In this document: in pieces, positions 47,101 to 59,082 of the stretch
Layout of the letters: each line of letters begins with the position of its first letter
How positions within the stretch are numbered: position 1 is the stretch's first letter
Origin: Trissonchulus latispiculum
Lineage: Eukaryota; Nematoda; Enoplea; Enoplida; Ironidae
Length of the DNA: 64,000 nt
Direction: 5' to 3'
Assembly: GCA_030248195.1 (NCBI GenBank)
Contig: JASAND010030801.1
Coordinates: forward strand, 1-64,000
Made by a program: the position numbers and the translations under genes
The notes under the pieces: model-generated
Told to the model about the DNA's origin: nothing
The model's input: only the letters and a program-made list of their open reading frames with translations
The model's database searches: none

Positions 47101-50100
47101 CTGCTGACCTTTGATGACCAATCGAACATCCTTATGTGGATTTTGCTTCCACTCATACAATCTGTCAATCTGAAATATTACATAAACTAAATAATATTAA
47201 ATTAAGTATTAATATCAATTAAATCAATTAAAAATAATTTACGAGAGAAAACGAGTCCGCAATGCCGAAACATTAAAGTGTTGGAAATAAAATTCGGAAA
47301 AGGATTGGACCACTGGCAGATGACCAGAAAATTCCTTTTTCATTTCGACCGAATTTTGTTTGAAAAACACCTTTTTGTTAAATTAAAAATTAAAAATTAA
47401 GTTAAGAAAATTTAGCCTGCACTTCACTTCAGTAGCAACTTCCACTACTTCATTATAACTGATCAGAGATGCACCGGGGCCGCCACTACCGGGGCCGGGG
47501 CCAAAAGCAGGGGCCCGGCCCCAGTGCATCCCTATAATTGATATACCTGAATTTGTAAACGATAACGTACATATTAATTAAGTAAGTACCTTATTTAGTG
47601 CAATAATAAAGGGTGTCTTATTTTTCTTCAACAGATTAAGGGATTCAATAGTCTGGGGCTCCAGACCATGCATTATGTCCACAACTAGAATGGCAATATC
47701 ACAGAGAGATGAACCACGAGTGCGCAAATTGCTGAAATAAAAAATAACATATATCGGAAGAAATCAATGTAATGCGTTGCGATTTTTAATAAACATCTGA
47801 ATATAAGACTATAGCCTGAAGTTCGCAATATGATCACTGGCTAAGCTACATAGTAATCGTTTTATAACGGAAAGAGCTAAACAAACGAAAGTCAACAAAT
47901 TTATTAAATCAGGCTACCGACATACCTGAAGGACTCGTGGCCAGGTGTATCAATGATAAGTAAACCAGGCAGCTTCAAACTTTCAACAGAAAACTAGAAA
48001 ACAATAGAAAAAGGAGTTAATATAACACAACTTAAATATAACAACTAAATTGTCGACAAAGCGAACGCATTTCAGGATAATAATTGTACAGAGAGCTCAA
48101 AACAAAATATTATTTGCATGTTACACATACATCTTTCAACATTTTGGTCTGTTCTGATATGGCTTCTATAGGAACCATTGTTGCCCCAATCTGCTGAGTG
48201 ATTCCTCCAACTTCACCGTCCTGTACCTTGGTTCGCCGAAGCTGAAATAAAAACAACTAGCTAAGTAGCGAGAATGGGTTGCCGCTGCTTTTTCCTTTAG
48301 GGACACGGGGTTTTTCACGAAGAATGCAACAGTTTTTTGGTTGTAGCTTTCGCTAGACGCATTTCCCGAAAATGCCGCATACAGAAGTTGTTCAGCTCGA
48401 CGAGCTCTTTCATTTGAGTACCATATCGACCACTTTTGAAGAAATGTTTAAAAATCCGGATTTTCGAGAATTCCAGTATTTTCAGTTTTTCGGTAGTAAC
48501 TTTCGCTAGACGCATTTCCCGAAAATGCCGCAAGCAGAAAAGTTGCTCAGCTCGACGAGCTCTTTCGCTTGAGTACAATTTCGACCAGTTTTGAAGAAAT
48601 TTTTAAAAATCCGGATTTCCGTGAATTCCCGGATTTTCAGTTTTTCGGCTGTAACTTGCGCTAGGCGCATTTTCGGAAACTGTCGCAAGAAGGAAAGTTG
48701 TTCAGCTCGATGAGCTCTTTCATTTGAGTACCATAACGACCACTTTCGGAAACATTTTTGAAAATCCGGAATTTTCCGGGTCCACTATCTCGAAACTGTA
48801 AATTCTACGGAAATTTCGATTTCAGTTTCGAAATCAGCGCTATCGAATTACCCTACGACCAACTTTTAGGCAAAATCGGAGACAAAAAAATTTTACGTTT
48901 CCCTTGTTCCCCCCTTGCCATTCTAAAAAATTCCGGGATTCGCCATTCCCGGAATCCGGGAAATATCGGACTGCCCGCGCTTCAGTCAACACTTCACCCC
49001 ACCCCAAACCCCTCCTGATAATTTCAGCCCAATCGGTCAACCCTAGCAAAAGTTAGAGGGGGGACAGGGGTGGTCACGAGAATAATAAAGGGACATACCC
49101 AGATGAAAGGGTTGCCTTTTTTGTGTAAAAAGCGGTAACCCAAAAAACAAGATTGGAAAAAATAATGTAAAAACCAAAAATTGAAGGACCATTGACATGA
49201 TACAATATACTCCACAAAAAAACAAAAAACTAGAGAGAATAGCAATTTTGGTAAAAAAATTTTGGTAATTATTTCTTTATGAATTTTGGTAAAAAGCGTA
49301 GGAGAAAGTTAGTTAGAATTGAGAAAAAGTAAAATATCTTGCAGACAGAAATAATGCAGTCATATCAATGTCACGAGGCCTCTGAGCTGCCAATGCCAAA
49401 ATTTTTCCAACCATGTCGAACCTTCGAAGAAGCAATTGACAATTACGAAAATGTGAAAATAGTAGTGTAGGGCACTCAACTAAAGAAAATATTCCATAAT
49501 AACAAGAGTGCATAATTGTGCTACGTATATATTAGAAGAAGAAGAGTAAGCCACTAGAGGGCTCCTCTTCTTGGCATTGCGTAACGGTGCTCCGCCCACA
49601 ATACGCGAATGTTCCCCCGTTTGGTGAGGGGGGGTCGACAAGCATACCCCCTCCCCGTTTGGTGGGGGGTATGCAAAAGGGGTCCCCGTTTGGTGGGGGG
49701 GGGGTATGCAAAAGGGATCCCCGTTTGGTGGGGGGGGGGGGGGTAGGCAGAAGGGGGTCCCCGTTTGGGGGGGGCGCCAAGTCAGGCTGAAATTGGCTGA
49801 ATCTGATTGGCTGTTGGCGACCACCAAACGGGGACCCTTTTGCACACCCCCCCACCAAATGGGGACCCTTTTTCAAATAGAACAAAAACTACCGTAATCC
49901 TCTGCTATACCCCCCCCCCACCAAACGGGGAGGGGGTCTCTGCAATCTGATTGGCTGTTGGCTACACCCCACCAAACTGGGACCTCTTTTCTGCTTCCCC
50001 CCCCCCCCCCCAATCGGAGGGGGTGTATGCTTTGTCGAAGAGAGCTACCCCCCCCCCCCCACCAAACGGGGAACATTCGCGTATTGTGGTCGGAGCACCG

Positions 50101-53100
50101 TTACGCAATGCCAAGAAGAGGAGCCCTCCAGTGGCTTACTCTTCTTCTTATATATAGTGCAATTATGCACTCTTGATAATATCTAGTACATACCTTGTCC
50201 AAAATCTTTGTTTTCCCAGTATCTACATGGCCCAATACGCAGACAACAGCGGAACGCAAGTGATCCAAATCTTTGGCCAATCTACCCTCTTCACGGCGCT
50301 TCTGAAAGCAAAACAATCAAAGTAGATAAGAAAATCAAAACAAACAGGTAATACATGAAAAACCAAGCGCCAAGTCCATGATATGCGTATCTTGGCCGAG
50401 GAGTTGAGAAAACACCATAAGAATAAGATCCTGCATAAGTAAAGTGGCGCTACCCCAAAACTGCTGCAACTATGCCCGCGCGCTTAGAAGCCGCCGGTAG
50501 CAACGGCACGAGCGGCACAATGTTACACCTCTTCAAATCGCCGTGCAACTAATCATGACACCCGTTTGAATGAAACAAGGCCATTTAATCTAACATATCT
50601 CACACATGAAGCAACCTGACACTGTTAGTTGTTTATTACAGGGTAGGCCATTAAGGTGGTGATTCCCTTTGGTCACATAAAGTTTGCACCATTATTACTC
50701 ATTCATTACTTGGAGTTAAGAAGCCATTTTTATATCAAAATGTAGCTTGGCATTTTCTCTTTTTAATGCATGCCACGAAACTAATGTTACTTTTCTAAAA
50801 TATTTTTAACACATTTTAGAAGAAGTATATTTTTCCAGAATTTTTGCAGACTAAAGTAATTTTTTCGCGAGACACCGGTTATATCATTCGATACCTCCAT
50901 CAAATAGCTGGGGACGATTTTCTATTTATTGTGAAATCGCTCTTCATTATAGAGAAATAAGCTGAAATGTTTGCGTAACCTGTATTTTGCCTACTTTTTC
51001 CAAATTTGTCAAGCGATTTTTAGCTAGAAACCAGCAATCGGGGCAACTAAAAATCGTCCTTGGATATATTTGCGCAGAACACATTTGTTCAGTAGCAGTC
51101 CTCTAGATTGCATGGTGAATGCTCCACAATCTTTGGAAAAAAATTGGTCGTGTTTTTGCAAAAACTACATTTTTATGACAGCAGCCTACAGGATAGCAGT
51201 TGGAAGACGATCATGCGTCGGATAATTTGTCCCTGTGAGATCTTCAGATCGACGCACTTAGTTTGATTTTACGGCTTGCGTAGTTCAAGAAATGTTGGGT
51301 TATTTGATTTCTGCAAAAATGACAAGTTTTCGACGCCAAAACAAGAAAATCGGCTATATCTCACGGTAGAGAAAAGCTAGAAACTTGCTTCAAAAAGCAA
51401 AAATGTGAAGCTCAGTGAGAACTTTCGAATGAATATAGTCATAGCTGTATAGCAGTTCAGAAATTGGGAAAAACCACTCTGACCGGAAATCTCGAATTTT
51501 TGAATCGGGACTGCGCGGAGGGTGTTAGAACGCTAAAAGAACTTATTTCGGAAAGTTTCATCAAATTTCATCTTAATTTACGCCGCCAAATAACAATATG
51601 TGCCCAAAAGGAATCACCACCTTAAACTCAATCAAACCGTTTTAGTTTTTCGGCCCTTTCATCCAACTATGTACGTCAAAATGGAGCCAAATTTGTGTGG
51701 CCACTTCACACTTATGTACCTGTATTCTGTTCATAATGCGAAGTCTGGCTTCCTCTTTGGTTTCATGATGCGGCGGCGGCTCCTCCCGGTCTGACTCGCT
51801 CTCCGATTCTTCCTCTTCATCTTCCTCCTCTGAGGAGCTCTCCTGACCACTGGTGGAGGCCTCGCTGCTCTCCTAAAACAAAACGGATCAAAATTACACT
51901 GTCTGAAGACAACAGTAAAAACTGCCAATAACATTTTGATAAAACTGAGAACAGTTTTTCGGAATTTGATTGTGTCCCATATTATAGTTAGGTGAACAAA
52001 CATGAGCAAAAACGAAGGGAAGCTGATCATGTAAGTAGCTCAGCATTCCAACAGTGAAGACCATTTGCTATAGAATTATCAAACCTGAGAAAGTTACACA
52101 TTTTATGAGTTCACATATTGTATAGCAGTCGCGTCCATCTTGCTTGCAGCTATCGCCACAAAAACATGCAACAGAGCATACTGAAAAGCTTACTTCATCT
52201 TCTTCAGTGCTCTCAGACTGCGCTTCTTTGGCAGTTCTGGTGCCTGGACGCCCACCTAAAACAGGAAAAAGCTATCAAAAGCAAAATTATATCTAAATTC
52301 CCCAACAGAAGATATAGAAGATGATGTAACAATAGTAGAGAGCTGAATTCTCAGCAGGAGGTAGCATCCAACAATTTATTTCCGTTCCGCCCCATCTTCT
52401 TCAACGAGGGAGCGTTAGGTGCAACCAAACCATTGCTGGAGACTTGAGCTGTTAATAGACGTTATGCTGGTACACGCAGGCTTGAGCGGTTAATGGATAG
52501 TAATAGAGGCGTAGAATTGGACGACCAAAAAAGTGTCCCATGTAGTTGTCATTATGTGGACAACAACCAGGAAAAACAACATTTCACCGGTTCACTCTTC
52601 TGAAACCGTCGCCTCCCGCACATGCCGGTTTGGGTTATATCAATCATTGCCCGATTCCCGCAAATACAACAAAGAATGAAACAGAAAAGGGCTTAAAAAC
52701 AAATGGAAACGAGAGTAACACAAGGCGTTGATTAATCACAGTGAAAAACACTTGCTGACATGCAGTTACCGAGGCATTGCTAGAATTTCCTACCTTTAGG
52801 GGGTGAAACAGGAAGTTCAACCTGTTCCCAGCTGTCCACAACTTCCTCGCTTCCGACTGACAGGTCAGGCTGATCCTCCTCTTCTGGTGAAAGTGGTCCG
52901 TCCGGAACAGTCTGAAACAGAAACTTACAAAACCAACTAATTAGGAACCAGATTCCTTGATTGCTTTATTGTGTGCTCACATATATAATATACGTAGGTA
53001 AACAAAACTACAACTTTCAGAGCTTCTCAGAGCTTTCATTGCTTTCAAACTACCTATATAAAACTAAAGTCAATAAAACCTTTCATGAAAGGCTTAAGTA

Positions 53101-56100
53101 CACTAAAACTGAAATACAGCATATCCCCCGCCAACCCAAAACATTTAAATATAAACAAGACTGTTAGCGGTGACAAAAATTTCGTCGATAAAAGCCAAAC
53201 AACTCAACAGAATTATAGAAAAATTATACAGGTTAGGAAGCATTACCTCCGATTCGGGACTAGCATCCTTTAATTCTGGCAATTCTTCGGTTGCTGGCGT
53301 CGTTTCCTTACTGGGAGTTTCAGCTAAACATTTATGCAATCATGTTACAATGATTATAAAATATAAAATAAATATCATAAACAGTTAAACAAACCAAAAA
53401 TAAGGAGAAAATTATTGACAATCGGTTCTTGAAGAAAACTGCAATACAATAAAAGTAAAACTTCATGAGCGAAAGCACAGAAGCTAGTACTGGGCACTTG
53501 CCGGGAGCCCACAACGCACAACTTTGGGAGGGTCAGTTAGCATTATTAGCGCCAATATTATACTATTGGTCCAACTCACAGTTCTGCTGCTGCCGCTTAA
53601 GCTTCTTCTTATCCACATATTTGGGTCGCTTAGGCTTTTCCTGTTCTTTATCGCCCGGCACTTGAAAACCTGAAAAACCAACACATGCAAAGTTTGCAGA
53701 TTTTACAGGCATGCAAGAAATAATGCAGGGTACGCCTGCCAACCTTACCCAAGGAATAGACCCCCATTCCCTGAAATCGCCACTCAGGGAGTACTGTATT
53801 TTCGCTGGGGGCTGGAATTTCCGAAGAGCCTAAATCAGACTATTTTTTTGAAATATTTTCCGACCTGAGGATGCCTATTGAGGTGCTTTGAGAACGTTTT
53901 GCGCTTCTCCCTGCAAAATTCGACAAACCAATTTCTGGCACTCATTACCAAAAAATTACCCCAGGGATTCCACCATTCCGGGAAAATAATCCTAAGTGAC
54001 CTACAATGCGCAATTCACAATAAGTGCTTTGCATTGAAGAATTATGTTGTGTGCTGCTCCTCGGGCTAGCCGCCAGATATGGCAACGCCGAGGCCGACGG
54101 AGCATGTTTCTTAGAAAGGAGGAGATATCATCCGTCGCGATGTCGACCAGGCTTTGAGACTCCTTGTGGCAACTTGGTTGAGTTGTTTTTGAGCAACCTT
54201 ACGGGGCCAGTTTCCTGGCTAAACATTTTGCATTTTCGGGTGATGATTATCACATTGTGATGTCTAATGCAGCAATCAACAACAACAAACAATTGAAACT
54301 TACGCAAAGGGTAAAAACACTAACAAACCTTGCTGTTTGAGTATCTCAATCATCTGCAACTGTCTCTGCTGCTTCTGCTTCTGGTCAGCGCTCATATACT
54401 TTCCCTCAGCCTTGAGACGGGCCACTCGTTCCTTGTCCTTCTGCTTCTTCTTCTCCTTTTTCTCCTTCTCCTTTTGCACCTACACAGAAAACAGTAACTC
54501 AAGCAGCCGAGATGACAAGATAAGTCAACTCAATTCTGACAAAAAAGCATGTTACGTATGTACGTGTCACAAACAACAATTAAATAAAGTCTAACTCTCA
54601 AAATTTATTATCAACCTTTTCAAGATATTTATCTTCAGCCTCTCTTCGTCGTCTGGCCTCCTCTTCCTGTTTCAGGCGCTGCTTTTCCTGCTCTTCTTCG
54701 TACTTCCGCAAAGCTTCTTTCATTGCGGCAAGCTGAAAACCAGCAAAAATCCCACTCAAAACAGTTTGTCTTTATAAAGAGCAACTTAAAATAACAAAAT
54801 TGTTTTTAAAAATCAGATCTTTGCATAAATTGTTTTTAAAAATCAGATCTTTGCATCAAATACGTACATGAAAGCAAAATCTTAGTCAAAATAAAGGAAT
54901 TATCAACCAGCTAAACTTTAGACTTTAGGTTAGAATGTTCAAAATTATATTTGGGAACATTCCTATCAAAGCTTTTAACCCGGATAATGTCCTTCATTTG
55001 ATTTAAATTTATTAATATATTAAAAATAGTCACGTTAACCCAGAATCTATTACTTGTCCCTTGCCAGCCTTCTTTTTGTCATCTTTCTTTTCCTCTTTGT
55101 CCTTCTCCTTTTCCCTTTCTTTTTGCTTCTTCTTTTTTTCTTTCTCTTTTTGCTTCTTTTTCTTATCATCCTTCTTCTCATCTCCAGCTTCATCCGCTGC
55201 AGCTTCATCTGCTCCTGAAACAAAACAGTGCAAACACAGGATACAATCTTGGATTTTAATTGTCTCCAAAAAGATTTGTACTGTTGAGATACAATCAAAA
55301 ATCTACTTCTAAACGCAACGCATTGAAATAACAGTTCATTGTTGTTACTGCTAAATCTCACCGCCATGTTGTGCCTCCTGCACTTCTTTGCTTTCAGTAG
55401 TGACATCGGCAGAAGGCTGATCAGAGGCGACCTCCGCCGACTTCTCTTTTAGAGCAGGCAGTTCTGAGGGCGGCGTCACAGTGGCAGTCTGAAAACATAA
55501 AAATAAATTACTGGCTGAATAAAATCTCACTCGCCAGCTGCGGCAGCCTCGCAACGTATAGACTGGCTGCTGACCACACAATGGGTAGCAAGAGGAGGTA
55601 CCTTCCTCAGTCTTGCAACTCCAGGTTCTTCCGCTCCTCCATTAACTGCCCATGCGTGAAGCAGAGAAGCACAATGTCTTTGGACGTTCCAAGCCTCTCG
55701 TGCAGACGGAGTGCGATGAAAAGCAAACCAGTATGTGTGCCCACATGACTAGTTTGCACCCCAACACTCCCTCGCAGGAGGTAGGTGGAATACACTGCAA
55801 GCAACTGGCTGATTCCAAGGGGTATCTTGATACTCAAAATATCTTCAGTTGCTATACACAAAGATTTTAACGAAGCTAATAAAAGGAGCAAAATAGGAAA
55901 AAAGATATCAGGATGGTAGACAAAAGCAGGTTTAGTAGTGAAAATTCGATACAGTGTAGAAATTTGTTCCAAGAACTTACGCTATCCAAAGGCTTATCGC
56001 CGGAAGCGTCTTTTTCCAGTTCTGCAACTTTTCCTTTTTTCTTGCCTTTCGCCTAAAACGAAAAGTGAACAAAGAAAGTACGTAAAAGTTGATAATATTA

Positions 56101-59082
56101 GCTAAATAATATTCACAAAAATACACAATAAGTCACACCATATTTGAAGGTTAGATAACCCCAGAATGCATTAAAAATCCCTCAAAAATAACCAACTGCA
56201 TTGCTTGTTCCAGCCCACCAACAGACCTTAGGTTCAGGCTTCTTGTCTAAATCCTCCAGAATCTTATCCAACTCCTCGTCGTCCGGCTTTGCGCCCTTCT
56301 TTTTCTGCTGCTTTTTCTTTGTTTTGGCCTCGGGGGCGACGTCCGCCGCTTCTCCAGCTGACGCGTTAATCGCTTCCATATTTTCATCAGGTCCGTCAGC
56401 AACGTCTTCGTCATCCTCAACGGACAACTGTTTCAGGGCAGCAAAGGCAGAAGACTGCTTCGGTGGAACAGCTTCGCCATCGCTGTCCGCCTGAATATGA
56501 TTCTACAAAAATAAACAAAACTGTAGCGATTATTCTCCGACCATTACTGATAACCGACTTTCTTGTCCTAACTTGTTTTCGAATGATTCAATCCAAAAAT
56601 CTACATCTTACAACTCAAACAAAAATCCAAAATTTCCACTACGGGAGTCCGGACAATCCTTTCTTAATCGCCAAAAGCAAAATTTAATTAATTTTAGTAG
56701 CAAGCCATGGGCGGATCCTGGGGGGGGCGGCCCCCCCAGTCGCGATTCGAAGGTAGGAAAAATTAAGGAGAAAAAGAGGAAAAAGGGCAAAAAAACCAAA
56801 AAATTTCGCGCCGTCGGCGCGAATTTTCTACTTGTTAACTGCATATTTATTGTATTTGTGAAGAAAAAGCTTGAAATGCATCCGATTTTTCGGAGAAAAT
56901 TACCATTTTGCCTAAAAATGTCAAGAATTTTACAAAAATTTGTTCAGTTCTTCAGTATAAAAAGAATTAATGATCCGAATACCGATTTTATTGCTAAAAA
57001 TTTCTTCAACTTCTGGAGGCTTCGCTCCCCAGACCACTCGCTGGAAAAATTTTGCCGCCCCCCCGTCACAAAATCCTGGATCCAGTGTAACAAACCGACC
57101 ATCTTTACAAACGTTTAGCTTCTGATCATGTCAAAATTCTGTATGGAGTGGGGAGGGAAACCTTGCCAGGATTAGACCAAAACCTAAAGTAAACAACACT
57201 CTTAGTTTATATAACCAACCTGATCGGCCACATCTTTCGTTTCATCCTCTTCCGGGACTTTGTCCTTCTTTTTCTTGCCTTTCTTTCCCTGGAAATGTAT
57301 GACGAAAATTAAACTAAAAAGACTGCAAGGCAATACAACAATCGCAAAAAATTGAATTAGCGCGGCGCAGTTTATAAAACTTACTAATTCTGCAGAAATT
57401 CCTTGCCTATTAATTGCTGGCGTGTTAGCCAATTCTTAGCTGACAAAAGGTTTTGCATGCAGAAAGATATTTTTACGAAGAACGATCACAAGACAAACCT
57501 TGGGTTCCGGCTTTTTCTCCAAATCCTCTAAGATTTTGTCCAAATCATCATCCTGATTCTGCTGTTTGCTCTTTTTGCCCTGTTTCTTTTTCCCTGCAGT
57601 CTCCTTAACCGGGACTGGTTTTCGTGTTTCCTCCTCATCATCACTGTCCCCACCCTGACTAGATCTGTTCTCTTCCTCGCCCTCTCCACCAGAAGATCCC
57701 GCATCTTCCAATGACAGTGCCTGCAGGGCTGCAAAGGCTGACTTTTTAGTCTGACTGATCACAGGAGCAGTATCGTCCTCATTAGAAGAATCCTTAAAAT
57801 AAATTATAACAATAAGTAAGTAGTATATATAATACGGCTGGCCTTAGAAACATAATGTACATAATATATGCGTCACATAGCAATGTAGCTTGTTGCATGA
57901 AAACAAAACGTCACGTCAAGTTAAAGAAGACACGCAAACACGATACGTGTATAAAATAACAAAGGATGACTTTACGACAATCAAACGCTTTTTCCTGTTG
58001 AAAATGGCTTTCACTAGCATATGCTGGCTTATTTTTACTGGGGGGGGGTGGGGCCCCCCCACTCGGCAACCCCCCCCCCCATAAGCCAACCATTTTTTAC
58101 CCTAGATTTTCAAAAATTTTTCCGGCTTCGCCGGAATTCTAACGAAATTTTAGCTATTTTAGCGTAAAAAACACCTAAAATTAGTCATTTTTTAGCGATT
58201 TTTGGCAATTTTTACACAAAAAACTGAAAAATTTTCAAAAATTTTTCCAAAAATATGGCCCCCCCACTTTTGGTGAGCCCCCCCATCGATGGGGGGGGGG
58301 GGGCAACTTTGAGCCCCCCCCATATCGCCCCCCCCATAAATTTTGGCCTAAAAATAAGCCAGATATGGACTTCTCACAGGAGAGGGCGCTGCCCACACAG
58401 AAACTACCAAAATTTTATACTGAATATTGATAGTAACCTACACTATCTCCGCCACTTAATTCTTCTGTCGTTTTCTGCGTCCTAAAATGAGAACGTATGT
58501 ATATACATATACTATATACATACAGTAAAGAAGAAACTTATTAATGCTAAATGTTTACAAAATTTTTCGATCTTATAAACGTATTTTGATGGGCACTGTT
58601 ATCATTCTTGTGAAATCGGGGGGGGTAGTCGGCTACATTTTAGACCAAGTATTGAAAACCTGCATAGAGAGATTCTGAAAGAGGGGCAGTCACTAAGGCC
58701 GAAGCCTTGTCGTGAGAGAGGCTGCGTCAGGGTCTTACACATAGAAACTAGCTTCTGCTTCGTTGTCCAAGAAAATGCGTCTTCAACACGACTGCATGGA
58801 AACTATTGTGCAGGCCAATTTTGCATGTAAAAATTATGAAATTGGAGTTAATCAAAGTGCAAAGATTTCAGACTAAAGATATGAGTATATATACAACAGG
58901 GCGGCGAAGCCGGAAAAGTTTTCAAAATTTTCCCTCAAATCCCTATTTTTCTAACCACCCAAACCTCAAAACCCACAAGTACGTACGTATGTATTATCAT
59001 ATAATTACAGCAGTTTTATATAAACCACCACTTACCACGTTTCATCTTCCTTCTTGCGCTGCTTCCCTTTTTTCGTCGCCAT
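41149..59082 (-). CDS. eIF5B: Eukaryotic translation initiation factor 5B, 29 exons, complete
   Basis: Cytosolic translational GTPase (IF2 homologue) that promotes joining of the 60S subunit during initiation. Exons: 59082-59036, 58481-58442, 57792-57499, 57288-57220, 56502-56227, 56052-55981, 55488-55362, 55214-55054, 54732-54616, 54479-54329, 53669-53580, 53323-53247, 52911-52794, 52255-52194, 51872-51720, 50301-50194, 48241-48131, 47993-47926, 47731-47590, 47169-47038, 46742-46560, 46111-45950, 45420-45289, 44986-44855, 44366-44287, 43994-43866, 43641-43467, 41680-41519, 41256-41149. All introns are GT-AG and every phase closes: 3678 bases, 1225 residues (human about 1220). Residues 1-618 are the lysine/glutamate-rich low-complexity arm. 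G1 GHVDTGKT is at 642-649, a GGITQQIGA switch near 666, DTPGH 706-710, NKID 760-763, and TSAH near 827-830. Domains II-IV follow, ending [15 protein letters not shown]. Exon 2 limits could shift by a base or two. Confidence 0.96.
41838..43109 (+). mobile_element. TTAA element, subtype C, truncated, in last-but-one eIF5B intron
   Basis: TTAA at 41834-41837, left tip GGTGGTGATTCCCTTGGAGA. It aligns with 30713-31680 until about 43109, where homology stops at GAAATTTTGAAGTG before its normal right end. It contains the AAGAG-type element at 42078-42493. The inserts account for most of the 1.8-kb intron between exons 27 and 28. Confidence 0.85.
42078..42493. mobile_element. AAGAG-type palindromic element (416 bp), nested
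   Basis: It starts AAGAGGTTATAATACC and ends with the complement. It is flanked by ATTCGATTC (42069-42077) and GTTCGATTC (42494-42502). The same spot in the uninterrupted subtype C copy (near 30947-30955) reads ATTCGACTC once, so the duplication is real. The interior carries a G9 run after TCTCGGA and repeats the AAGCTTGCGAGATGC block of 39353-39954. Confidence 0.88.
44560..44770 (+). repeat. SINE-like sequence with a tRNA T-arm, in an eIF5B intron
   Basis: GTGGGTCCGAGTCCCAC (44711-44727) forms a perfect 5-bp stem with a 7-base loop, like a tRNA T-arm, and TCCGAGTCC resembles a B box. The rest of the cloverleaf is not convincing, so a tRNA-derived SINE is the likelier origin. Confidence 0.4.
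47464..47534. mobile_element. Miniature hAT-like element, 71 bp
   Basis: Ends CAGAGATGCACCGGGGCC and the complement of TAGGGATGCACTGGGGCC form inverted repeats. TAACTGAT (47456-47463) and TAATTGAT (47535-47542) give an 8-bp target duplication with one change. A CAGGGATG-type tip with an 8-bp duplication is typical of hAT. It sits in the intron between exons 19 and 20 of eIF5B. Confidence 0.8.
48325..48780. repeat. Tandem repeat, ~155-bp unit x 3, in an eIF5B intron
   Basis: CGCTAGACGCATTTCCCGAA recurs at about 48352, 48509 and (diverged) 48660, with GTTCAGCTCGACGAGCTCTT and AAAAATCCGGATTT between. The units are in the intron between exons 16 and 17. No function was inferred. Confidence 0.8.
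49504..50174. mobile_element. AAGAG-type palindromic element with G/C-run arrays (671 bp)
   Basis: The tips AAGAGTGCATAATT are inverted repeats. The flanks (ATAATAAC and ATAATATC) match in 7 of 8 bases. The arms carry repeated CCCCGTTTGGTGGGGG units (about five to the left, four complementary to the right), with runs of up to 14 G or C. It lies just outside exon 16 of eIF5B (50194), the exon that carries the G1 motif. Confidence 0.8.
50655..51621 (+). mobile_element. Complete TTAA element, subtype C (967 bp), in an eIF5B intron
   Basis: TTAA at 50651-50654 and 51622-51625. The left tip is GGTGGTGATTCCCTTTGGTC, the right tip the complement of GGTGGTGATTCCTTTTGGGC. It is collinear with 30713-31680. 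It makes up most of the intron between exons 15 and 16. Confidence 0.9.

Noticed and set aside
49587..49897. Gly/Pro-rich frames in the G-run element
   Set aside because: They arise from homopolymer runs in a palindromic element and mirror each other on both strands.
55050..55406. Lys/Arg-rich frames overlapping eIF5B exons 7 and 8
   Set aside because: These are other-frame readings of the lysine/glutamate-rich eIF5B exons.
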